DNA of 11,774 nucleotides. Source: JBGPBY01 sp041481485 (GTDB taxonomy: Bacteria; Acidobacteriota; Terriglobia; 20CM-2-55-15). Location of the stretch: positions 1 to 11,774 of the forward strand of contig JBGPBY010000206.1 of the NCBI GenBank assembly GCA_041481485.1, written 5' to 3'. The notes under the pieces were generated by a model. The model searched no databases. It was not told where the DNA came from and was given only the letters and a program-made list of their open reading frames with translations. The stretch's first letter is position 1. Each line of letters starts with the position of its first letter. Shown here piece after piece: positions 1 through 5,950 of the stretch. The position numbers and the translations under genes are program-made.

Positions 1-290
1 GGAATGGAAGCGCCTGCGGCGCAAAATAATTTGATCTGCCGCCGCTCTGCGGCTGAAGAGGTTTGCGCTTTGATGAGCCACCGGCTGACGCCGGTGACTA
101 GAGGACCTGCCGCCGCTCCGCGGCTCGGAATGGAAGCGCCTGCGGCGCAAAATAATTTGATCTGCCGCCGCTCTGCGGCTGAAGAGGTTTGCGCTTTGAT
201 GATCCACCGGCTGACGCCGGTGGCTAAGGGGCCTGCCGCCGCTCCACCGGCTCGGAATGGAAGCGCCTCCGGCGCAAAATAATTTGATTT
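1..290. repeat. Tandem REP-like repeat array, two full units plus a partial third
   Basis: Unit 1 (1-126) and unit 2 (127-253) are almost identical, and a partial third copy covers 254-290. Each full unit carries four short palindromes with loops of 3-4 nt. In unit 1 these are GCGCC-TGC-GGCGC (10-22), GCCGC-TCT-GCGGC (41-53), CACCGGC-TGAC-GCCGGTG (79-96) and GCCGC-TCC-GCGGC (112-124). Unit 2 differs by a few substitutions and one extra base near its last palindrome. The partial unit keeps only the first palindrome, with TCC in place of TGC in its loop. A 92-aa reading frame crosses the array, but it only reflects a repeat length divisible by three. Clustered GC-rich palindromes directly upstream of an IS200-like transposase are the usual arrangement of REP elements with their RAYT gene. 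Confidence 0.85.
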
Positions 291-312
291 GCTACTTTGT
301 GGTTTCGTTCTC

Positions 313-360
313 AGCCGCAGAGCGGCGGCAGGTCCTCTAGCCACCGGCGTAAGCCGGTGG
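313..360 (-). repeat. Inverted copy of the REP unit's second half
   Basis: The reverse complement of this stretch matches the CACCGGC palindrome and the following GCCGC palindrome of the tandem units (compare 78-125), with only a few differences, one of them in the loop (TTAC for TGAC). The linker containing CTAGAGGACC is also conserved. Together with the direct copies at 1-290 this gives head-to-head REP units separated by about 22 bp of unrelated sequence (291-312), resembling the paired REPs of BIME-type mosaics. Confidence 0.8.
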
Positions 361-384
361 AAAGCCATTCAGCAATAAAAGTCA

Positions 385-397
385 GTGCCGGAGGCAC
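385..397. repeat. Short hairpin upstream of the RAYT gene
   Basis: GTGCC-GGA-GGCAC is a perfect 5-bp stem with a 3-nt loop, the same architecture as the palindromes at 1-360 but a different sequence. It lies about 50 bp before the transposase start. It could be a REP variant, a transposase recognition hairpin, or a leader structure in the transposase mRNA. The sequence does not decide between these. Confidence 0.5.
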
Positions 398-405
398 GAC
401 ATATC

Positions 406-411
406 TATAAT
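406..411 (+). promoter_or_regulatory. Possible -10 element for the transposase gene
   Basis: A perfect TATAAT lies 37 bp before the chosen ATG at 449. No convincing TTGACA-like hexamer is found 16-19 bp upstream, where the short hairpin at 385-397 sits instead. The assignment therefore rests on the -10 box alone. Confidence 0.3.
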
Positions 412-448
412 TTCTATGCCCTTTGCGTTTCGTTTCCGGAGCGCAACC

Positions 449-901
449 ATGGGCCACACCTACACGAAACTCATCACCCACATCATCTTCAGCACCAAAG
501 ACCGAACTCCGTTACTCACTCTCGACCACCGCGCAGACATCCACGACTATCTCCGCGGTATTCTTCGGGGAATTCACTGTGACACTCTCGCCATCAATGG
601 TGTTGCCGATCACGTTCACGCTGCCGTTCAAATCCCTCCTTCCCTTTCTGTATCGGAAGTCATTCAAACCGCCAAGACCAACTCTTCGAAATGGATAAAC
701 GATGTCCGCATGTTTCGCTGCCACTTTGCATGGCAACGGGGATTCAGCGCTTTCAGCGTGAGCGATTCCAGCGTTGACAAACTTCTCAAATACATCGCCA
801 ATCAGGAACAACACCATCGAAACGTCCCGTTTCAAGAAGAGCTTCTCGCCTTCTTGAAGCGTTACAAGATTGACTATGACGAGCGTTACATCTGGACGTA
901 A
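449..901 (+). CDS. REP-associated tyrosine transposase (IS200-like, Y1_Tnp)
   Basis: A 150-aa single-domain HUH transposase of the IS200/IS605 TnpA fold, of the REP-associated (RAYT) type. These enzymes bind and nick single-stranded REP hairpins through a catalytic tyrosine. Visible features are the N-terminal strand THIIFSTKDR (residues 10-19), the metal-binding HVH (H55, H57) in NGVADHVHAAV, and the catalytic helix LLKYIANQEQHH with Y115 as probable nucleophile. The length is complete for a compact IS200-like enzyme. The start at 449 is preferred over the in-frame ATG at 416 because GGAG (437-440) lies 8 bp before it and the family's conserved N-terminus begins there. The frame is intact. 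The REP cluster at 1-360 and the absence of a matching cluster on the downstream side suggest a domesticated RAYT rather than a freely mobile IS. RAYT versus ordinary IS200 is inferred from context. Confidence 0.88.
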   Translation: MGHTYTKLITHIIFSTKDRTPLLTLDHRADIHDYLRGILRGIHCDTLAINGVADHVHAAVQIPPSLSVSEVIQTAKTNSSKWINDVRMFRCHFAWQRGFSAFSVSDSSVDKLLKYIANQEQHHRNVPFQEELLAFLKRYKIDYDERYIWT

Positions 902-931
902 CATCACCGCGTCAATCCAAAGGAGGCCTAT

Positions 932-2452
932 ATGTTGATCCGGTTTCGAACACTATTGATTGGTATTGCCATGGCGGGGCTCGCGTCGTGCTCCAATTCC
1001 AGTCCACGGCACCTGATCCAGGATGCGGCTACAGCGATGGGCGGCGCCGACAAGCTCAAAGGCATCGAGACCATATCGATGACCGGCGGTACCGGTACCC
1101 GGACGAAAGTCGGACAGGCCATGACCGCCACGGGTCCGGATCAGATCGGCCAACTATCGAACGACTCTGAGATTCTCGATCTCGCCAATAAGCGCGCGGC
1201 CTTTGACTACGATCTTGTCGTTGGAACATTCATGCAACATCGCCACGAGGTGATGGATCGCGAGAACGCCGCCGCAAAAGCGATCGGGATTGAAAGCGTC
1301 GGCGGCGTTACGTTTGCCACGACACCATCGGGGTTGTTCAGCTGGGGTACGCAGAATTCACCAGAATGGCTCCTTCGCCGCAATCCGGTAAGCATTGTGC
1401 TGGCGGCTTTGGATTCGGCCCCCGACTCCGGGGCTGCAGAGCAGGAAGACTTCGACGGCAAGAAAATGAATCACGCCCATGCCAAATCGCCGGACGGCGA
1501 AGACGTGGCGTTGTACTTCGATCCGGAAACAAAGCTGCTCGCGGGTTTTGAAATTCTCGATACCGAAACGATGCTGGGAGACGTAACGGCTCATTACACA
1601 TTCAGCGACTACCGGGACGTGAACGGCATCAAGCTTCCCTTTCACGTCAAGATTCGCAAAGGAAATGACGACTACTCCGACGTGCAATTCGCGTCCGTTG
1701 CAGTGAATGACGCGAAGGCTGCCGATGCCTTCGCGTTGCCGAAAGACCTCGATGCGAAGGCATGGGCTGTGGCATCCGCCGACGATTCCTTTCCCATGAC
1801 TCTGAAGAAAGCCGCTAACGGCGTGTATCAGGCGCAGGGATTCCGTCATCACAGCATGGTAGTGGAGTTTCCGAACTATGTCGCCGTTGTGGAAGCTCCC
1901 TATCTGGAAACTCAGACTCGGATGCTGGCCAAAGCAATTGCCATGCAGTTTCCAAACAAGCCTATTAAGTATGTCGCGGTGACGCATTTCCATTTCGATC
2001 ACACCGGGGGAGTCCGCGCCGCAGCGGCTCTTGGGGCGACGATTCTGGTTGAGAAACGGCATGAGCCGGCATTGAAGGCGCTTCTCGATGCTCCGCACAC
2101 CAGTCCGAAAGACGATCTGCAAACCGCAAAAGACTCCGGCAAGATGGTCGGAACGATCGAAACCTATGATGGAAAGTATGTGCTCAAGGACGGCAATCAG
2201 AGTCTCGAGCTCTATGCGTTCACCGGTTCGCCGCACGTGGAACCAATGGTGATGGCGTACGTGCCGAACGGCCGTGTGTTATTTCAAAGTGATCTCTGGT
2301 TTCCGGGAGCCGGCGGGACCGGCAACCCCGCCGCCGCACAATTGCTGGACTCGATCAAGAAAGCCAATCTCAGTGTAGACACCATGGTTGGCGGACACGG
2401 CCTTATCGGGCCTTACTCGGAATTGACCAAAGCGATTGCCGCGATGAAGTGA
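932..2452 (+). CDS. Metallo-beta-lactamase-fold hydrolase, predicted lipoprotein
   Basis: A 506-aa exported protein. The N-terminus is a lipoprotein signal: a basic start, a hydrophobic stretch, then a lipobox LASC with Cys at about residue 21, so it should be membrane-anchored. Residues ~25-290 form a region I cannot assign, with an AMGGADKLKGI segment of the kind seen at the start of many exported soil-bacterial proteins. Residues ~300-506 are a metallo-beta-lactamase domain with a full metal site: HFHFDH (H352, H354, D356, H357), H435 in GSPHVEP, D454 in FQSDLW and H489 in GGHG. It is therefore probably an active metal-dependent hydrolase, but the substrate cannot be read from sequence. 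Ribosome binding site AAGGAGG (920-926) is 5 bp before ATG. It begins 30 bp after the transposase stop, which is likely coincidental neighbourhood rather than shared function. Confidence 0.85.
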   Translation: MLIRFRTLLIGIAMAGLASCSNSSPRHLIQDAATAMGGADKLKGIETISMTGGTGTRTKVGQAMTATGPDQIGQLSNDSEILDLANKRAAFDYDLVVGTFMQHRHEVMDRENAAAKAIGIESVGGVTFATTPSGLFSWGTQNSPEWLLRRNPVSIVLAALDSAPDSGAAEQEDFDGKKMNHAHAKSPDGEDVALYFDPETKLLAGFEILDTETMLGDVTAHYTFSDYRDVNGIKLPFHVKIRKGNDDYSDVQFASVAVNDAKAADAFALPKDLDAKAWAVASADDSFPMTLKKAANGVYQAQGFRHHSMVVEFPNYVAVVEAPYLETQTRMLAKAIAMQFPNKPIKYVAVTHFHFDHTGGVRAAAALGATILVEKRHEPALKALLDAPHTSPKDDLQTAKDSGKMVGTIETYDGKYVLKDGNQSLELYAFTGSPHVEPMVMAYVPNGRVLFQSDLWFPGAGGTGNPAAAQLLDSIKKANLSVDTMVGGHGLIGPYSELTKAIAAMK

Positions 2453-2480
2453 TACGACGGGATGCGATTCCCCACTGTAG

Positions 2481-2507
2481 GCGCGGTCTGTGACCGCGCG
2501 CAATTTT
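2481..2507 (+). terminator. Hairpin with short T tract, REP-like or terminator
   Basis: GCGCGGTC-TGT-GACCGCGC is a perfect 8-bp, very GC-rich stem (2481-2499) about 28 bp after the hydrolase stop codon, followed closely by TTTT (2504-2507). It could end transcription of the hydrolase gene. The sequence around it (TGTAGGCGCGGTC...) also resembles dispersed intergenic palindromes common in GC-rich soil bacteria, so it may be a repeat doing a terminator's job. The T tract is short. Confidence 0.45.
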
Positions 2508-2586
2508 GAAATTCGCCTTCAGCGTTCCATGAGGCGTAAGGGAATTTCTGTTTGGTACTCGGTTCAGCAAATAGGAAACTGCAGCC

Positions 2587-3074
2587 ATGACTCTACGATT
2601 CAAATTGGCGTTCACGCTCGCAACCTTGATCGGAATCGCCATTCCCGCTTCTGCTCATCACAGCTTCGACTCCGAGTACGATTCGTCCAGACCGCTGACC
2701 ATCACTGGAGAAATCATCGGCTTTGATTGGCTCAATCCTCACAGCTCCGTCCATCTGATTGTCCGGCGTGATGGCAAGCTTCAAGAGCTTCGCCTCGAGG
2801 GAGGATCCGTTGGCTTCCCCTGGTACCGCCGGCTGAATTGACTGCAAAAGGCTGGAACATAACCACGCTGAAACCTGGAATTGAGGTCACCGTCACCGGG
2901 AGTGTAATCAAAGATGATGACAACGCGATAGGCGTGACCAGGCTAGTCCTTTCCAGCGGTCAGGAATTGTACAAAGTCGATTACATTGCGGCGCCGATTC
3001 ATGGGAGTGCGGGCTGGGCAAAGGAAATCACGCTTCCGACCGGCCAAATACTGCCGTTTTCGGTTCCGTTCTAA
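2587..3074 (+). pseudogene. DUF6152-like exported protein, split by a frameshift
   Basis: Two adjacent open frames together make one protein of about 160 aa. The first (2587-2841) has a signal peptide ending PASA followed by HHSFDSEYD, a GEIIGFDWLNPHSSVHL strand region and LEGGS, the pattern of the small exported DUF6152 family of unknown function. The second (codons in the 2838-3074 frame) supplies the remainder: KGWNITTLKPG, then VTVTGSVIKDD and VTRLVLSSGQEL. One extra C in the CCCC run at 2817-2820 joins the frames seamlessly and reads GFPLVPPAELTAKGWN, so a single-base deletion or a sequencing or assembly error best explains the break. The ATG at 2587 has AGGA 10 bp upstream and fits the signal peptide. 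A separate TTG-initiated downstream protein is unlikely because it would lack an export signal. Confidence 0.7.
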
Positions 3075-3076
3075 AC

Positions 3077-3112
3077 GACCGATCCCCTCTCAACATTGTA
3101 GTAACATCGGTC
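3077..3112 (+). terminator. Weak inverted repeat after the DUF6152-like gene
   Basis: GACCGAT (3077-3083) pairs with ATCGGTC (3106-3112) across a 22-nt loop, starting 3 bp after the TAA, with TTT a few bases beyond. The loop is long and the T run is short, so this is only a possible terminator or regulatory arm. Confidence 0.2.
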
Positions 3113-3148
3113 TCGCCTTTTGCGAACCTTCGGAGTTGAGAGAATCCC

Positions 3149-3388
3149 ATGACATTTGAAGAGATGGAACGAACAATGCATTTCATTCTGGAGCAACAGG
3201 CGGAATTTGCGGTTCGCAATGAAAAACGTAATGAGGAATTTAACGAGAAATTCAGGAAGCTGGAAGAGAATGACGTATTGCTTCGCCAGAAACTCGAAGT
3301 GCTGGCCGGAATTTCCCGGGATCTGCTGACGGTCGCGCAAATCCATTCACGGCGTCTCGATCGCCTGGATGGTCTGGACAACAATTAG
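3149..3388 (+). CDS. Small coiled-coil protein
   Basis: A 79-aa protein beginning MTFEEMERTMHFILEQQAEF and dominated by charged heptad-like helix (about residues 5-55, rich in E, K, R, N with regular L/F/I), ending in a short polar tail. There is no signal peptide, so it should be cytoplasmic and probably self-associates. Similar short proteins that begin MTFEEM and continue into a coiled coil are, from memory, frequent in Acidobacteriota and often occur in multiple copies. No function is known to me. A GAGAG segment lies about 8 bp before the ATG. It ends 8 bp before the Uma2-like ORF, so the two are probably cotranscribed. Confidence 0.6.
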   Translation: MTFEEMERTMHFILEQQAEFAVRNEKRNEEFNEKFRKLEENDVLLRQKLEVLAGISRDLLTVAQIHSRRLDRLDGLDNN

Positions 3389-3396
3389 GGACGCCG

Positions 3397-3711
3397 ATGC
3401 CGGACATCGTTCCGCTGAAGCCGAGAGGCAAAGCGTATCTTCATAAGAACCCGGATGCCTCCGACATTTTTCTGCTCATTGAAGTCGCCGATTCTTCGCT
3501 CGAGCAGGACACCACGGTGAAGCTGGAGCTCTATGCCATCATGGGCGTTCCGGAATACTGGGTCGCCGATCTGCGTAACAACCGCTTGTTGCTCTACTCC
3601 AATCCAGTTGGAGACTCGTATCAAGGTGTCCGCGAACTTCACTGCGGCGATTCTGTCGCGCCATCACTGCTGCCAGACTGTGTCATCCCCGTTGACCTGC
3701 TACTTCCGTAA
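3397..3711 (+). pseudogene. Uma2/DUF820-family nuclease, N-terminally truncated
   Basis: The 104 aa match the C-terminal half of Uma2 (DUF820) proteins, a PD-(D/E)xK nuclease-like family usually about 190 aa long. The core is present: PDIV at the start (D3), LLIEVADSS (E29), K42 in TVKLELY, then GVPEYWVADL and the C-terminal strand. The usual first 70-80 residues are absent. The codons upstream in the same frame (back through the coiled-coil gene) do not resemble them, so this is not just a misplaced start. It keeps the apparent catalytic residues but lacks the N-terminal part of the fold, so it is probably a decayed remnant, though a minimal functional protein cannot be excluded. There is no good ribosome binding site, only GGGA about 5 bp before ATG. 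It converges on the cupin gene with 10 bp between the stop codons. Confidence 0.65.
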
Positions 3712-3721
3712 CCTGCCCAGA

Positions 3722-4249
3722 CTACTTCGTCGTCTTCGAGCTTGCGAACAGGCCTTCTTCCGGGTGCATTCGTGTGGTTTTGCTTGGCCCTATTCCCACA
3801 ATTTCGATGATCACTTCTTCATCCTTGGCGCCATCGTAATGATGCGCATTGGGAGGATGGAGCATGAAGCTTCCGGGCTTCAGCGGCACCGTCTTATCCG
3901 GAGCGAATACATCGCCGTCACCGGTGTACCATGTTCCCTTCAGTACGGTGGCGTAACGCGCCTCCGGATGAAAGTGTGGCTTGCTCATGACCCATGGTGG
4001 AAATTTCACCTGGATGACGTAAATGCCGGCCTTTTCGGGATCTCCTTCAACGATAGCAGTCTTGAATCCTAATTCTTCCGGTTTGCTGGTCCACTTCAGA
4101 TCTTCCGGTTTCACCCGCTTGACCGGCGCGGGCGCGGGAGCGGCCGTCCGCTGCTGCCCAAACAGGGTCAGGTTCGACAGGAGAAGTCCGGTGGCAACAG
4201 AAAGCGTGGCAAGGCTGCCAAGAGCAATTCCAGTTCGTATGGTTTTCAT
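3722..4249 (-). CDS. Exported or membrane-anchored cupin-domain protein
   Basis: A 175-aa protein with an N-terminal hydrophobic segment (residues ~7-30, ending near FGQQ), a Pro/Ala-rich linker (~35-43) and one conserved beta-barrel cupin domain (~60-155). Cupin motif 1 is seen as PHFHPEARYATVLKG (H92, H94, E96) and motif 2 as KPGSFMLHPPNAHHY (H131, H136 or H137), so a bound divalent metal is likely. Single-domain cupins of this kind range from dioxygenases to binding proteins, and the substrate is not evident. The start at 4249 is chosen over the longer frame to 4300 because AGGAT lies about 7 bp before it and the signal sequence begins there. The gene is transcribed away from the ankyrin operon, and the 134-bp gap between the two starts must hold both promoters. 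Confidence 0.8.
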   Translation of the reverse strand: MKTIRTGIALGSLATLSVATGLLLSNLTLFGQQRTAAPAPAPVKRVKPEDLKWTSKPEELGFKTAIVEGDPEKAGIYVIQVKFPPWVMSKPHFHPEARYATVLKGTWYTGDGDVFAPDKTVPLKPGSFMLHPPNAHHYDGAKDEEVIIEIVGIGPSKTTRMHPEEGLFASSKTTK

Positions 4250-4371
4250 GCCGCAGATCCTAGCAGAAATTGGCCGTGGATGTATCCCAACATTTGACAT
4301 ATTTCCATGTGGCTGCTGGAGTTATTGCGCTGGGCCACTTCCTCGGTGTATACCTTTTGACACTGGATTGT

Positions 4372-4379
4372 GGAGGGAG
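4372..4379 (+). promoter_or_regulatory. Ribosome binding site deciding the ankyrin-gene start
   Basis: GGAGGGAG lies 4 bp before the ATG at 4384. The frame is open back to an ATG at 4270, but that codon has no comparable site and would bury the signal peptide 38 residues in. TTGACA hexamers occur at 4294-4299 and 4357-4362, but neither has a good -10 box at normal spacing, so no promoter is called. Confidence 0.7.
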
Positions 4380-4383
4380 TTCG

Positions 4384-5946
4384 ATGATTCGAAAACTTGC
4401 GATATCTGGAATGATTCTTACAGCCCTTGCAGCATTGGTGCTTCCCCTGAACGCGCTGGGTGCGGAACCTGGCGTTCCCGGTGCCATTGCCGATGCCGCT
4501 CGAAATCGCGATATGGCCACCGTACGGGCTCTGCTTAAGCCCGGCGTCGATGCAAGCGTTGTCAATGCGCCAGGCTATGACGGAACTCCCGCGCTCCACT
4601 GGGTTGTTCTCGTTGACGATATTGCCACTGCAAAATTGCTCTTGGCTGCGGGTGCAGATCCGAAACTGGCGAACCGTCTTGGGATAACGCCGCTCGCCGT
4701 GGCCTCGACGAATGGCAATGCGGAAATGATCCGGCTGTTGGTCGCTGCAGGAGCCGATGCCAATGCTCTGGATACCGTCGGCGAACCGCCGCTGTGGGCT
4801 GCCGTGCGCAGCGGGTCCCTCGACGCAGTGAAGGCGCTTGTCGATAACAAGGCATCGCTGGCATTCAAGGACGCGGCGCAACAGACGACGCTGATGCTCG
4901 CAGTCCGCGAAGACCACCCGGATATCGTGAAATATTTTGTGGACCTGGGTGCGGACGTGAACGCGAGAACGCGGACGGGCCAGACGCCCGGATGGGTTCT
5001 TCCCAACTCCGTTGCAGGATTTGGTCATGGCATAGGGATTGTGCGTGGTGGATTACCCGAACGCGGCTCCCGTTATCTGATTCCCGGAGGACTGTCGGCC
5101 TTGTTTTATGCAGCCCGCGACGGCCGCACCGAATCGGCAAAAATTCTGGTGAATGCCGGCGCCGATCTGAAACAAACCGATCCCAATGGAATCACACCAT
5201 TGATGATGGCGATCAACAACACGCACATGGAGACCGCGAAATTCCTGATCGACAAGGGTTCCGATATCAATGTAGTGGATTGGTATGGGCGCACTCCGCT
5301 TTGGGCTGCCGTGGAAGCTCGGAACATGGACGTAGACAACGCCACATTTAAGAACGGCGTCGTTCGAGAGCCGATTCTGGAAGTCATCAAAATTCTGCTG
5401 GAAAAGGGCGCGGACCCGAATACGCGGATGAAGGAGTCGCCGCCCATTCGACGATTCATTCTGCCGACGACCGGTACATTGGCGTGGGTCGATTTCACCG
5501 GCCAGACGCCTTTTCTCACGGCAGCATTGTCCGGAGATGTCGCTGCCATGAAACTTCTGCTCGCGCATGGAGCCGATCCGAAGATCCCAACTTTCGGAGG
5601 AACCACCGCGCTTATGGCGGCTGCCGGTATTAATTGGGTCGTTGATCAGACATACGATGAAGGTCCGGCTGCATTACTCGAAGCCGTAAAGCTTTGCTAC
5701 GAGCTTGGAATGAGCGTGAACGATATGAATTCGATGGGGCTCACCGCCATCGATGGCGCCGCCAATCGCGGTTCCGATGAAATCATCAAATTCCTCGTCG
5801 AGAAAGGCGCAAGGCTCGACGTGAAAGACAAGGAAGGGCGTACCCCTTTGAATTGGGCGGAAGGCGTTTTCCTGGCCACTCATCCGGGAGAGGCGAAGCC
5901 TTCTTCAATGAAACTCATCCAGCAGTTGATGGAGACTCAGAAATAA
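4384..5946 (+). CDS. Exported ankyrin-repeat protein
   Basis: A 520-aa protein with a Sec signal peptide (residues 1 to ~26, hydrophobic core then NALGA) followed almost entirely by about 12 ankyrin repeats. Typical units are GITPLAVASTNGNAEMIRLL with VAAGADANALD, and NGITPLMMAINN... with LIDKGSDINVVD. The regular array is broken after repeat 5 by a Gly-rich insert around ...GFGHGIGIVRGGLPERG (~residues 215-240), inside repeat 8, and between repeats 8 and 9 by a segment around PPIRRFILPTTG. Such inserts may form surface loops that bind partners. Ankyrin arrays are protein-binding scaffolds, so a structural or chaperone-like role outside the cytoplasm is plausible but inferred. The stop is 4 bp before the start of the DUF1592-type cytochrome gene, indicating translational coupling and a shared job with it and the DUF1552 protein. 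Confidence 0.88.
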   Translation: MIRKLAISGMILTALAALVLPLNALGAEPGVPGAIADAARNRDMATVRALLKPGVDASVVNAPGYDGTPALHWVVLVDDIATAKLLLAAGADPKLANRLGITPLAVASTNGNAEMIRLLVAAGADANALDTVGEPPLWAAVRSGSLDAVKALVDNKASLAFKDAAQQTTLMLAVREDHPDIVKYFVDLGADVNARTRTGQTPGWVLPNSVAGFGHGIGIVRGGLPERGSRYLIPGGLSALFYAARDGRTESAKILVNAGADLKQTDPNGITPLMMAINNTHMETAKFLIDKGSDINVVDWYGRTPLWAAVEARNMDVDNATFKNGVVREPILEVIKILLEKGADPNTRMKESPPIRRFILPTTGTLAWVDFTGQTPFLTAALSGDVAAMKLLLAHGADPKIPTFGGTTALMAAAGINWVVDQTYDEGPAALLEAVKLCYELGMSVNDMNSMGLTAIDGAANRGSDEIIKFLVEKGARLDVKDKEGRTPLNWAEGVFLATHPGEAKPSSMKLIQQLMETQK

Positions 5947-5950
5947 GCGA

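Noticed and set aside
4..282. 92-aa open frame over the left-hand repeats
   Set aside because: It is made wholly of the REP-like palindromic repeat. It has no ribosome site, and its internal duplication follows the 126-bp DNA period rather than a protein domain.
1..360. CRISPR array
   Set aside because: The repeats are two long units of about 126 bp with internal palindromes and no spacers of regular length between short identical repeats.
1358..2236. 292-aa open frame on the minus strand
   Set aside because: It is antisense to the metallo-beta-lactamase gene. It is a by-product of GC-rich codon use with no motif or start signal.
2838..3074. Independent TTG-initiated small protein
   Set aside because: It completes the DUF6152-like protein begun in the other frame, lacks an export signal of its own, and is joined by a one-base correction.
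4309..4338. GTGGC...GCCAC inverted repeat as an operator between the cupin and ankyrin genes
   Set aside because: It has a 5-bp arm with a 20-nt gap and could easily occur by chance.
4270..4383. N-terminal extension of the ankyrin protein by 38 residues
   Set aside because: A strong ribosome site directly before 4384 and the signal peptide starting there both favour the shorter form.
4246..5028. 260-aa open frame on the minus strand
   Set aside because: It is antisense to the ankyrin gene and overlaps the cupin start. The composition is Arg/Gln/Cys/His-rich and it has no domain.
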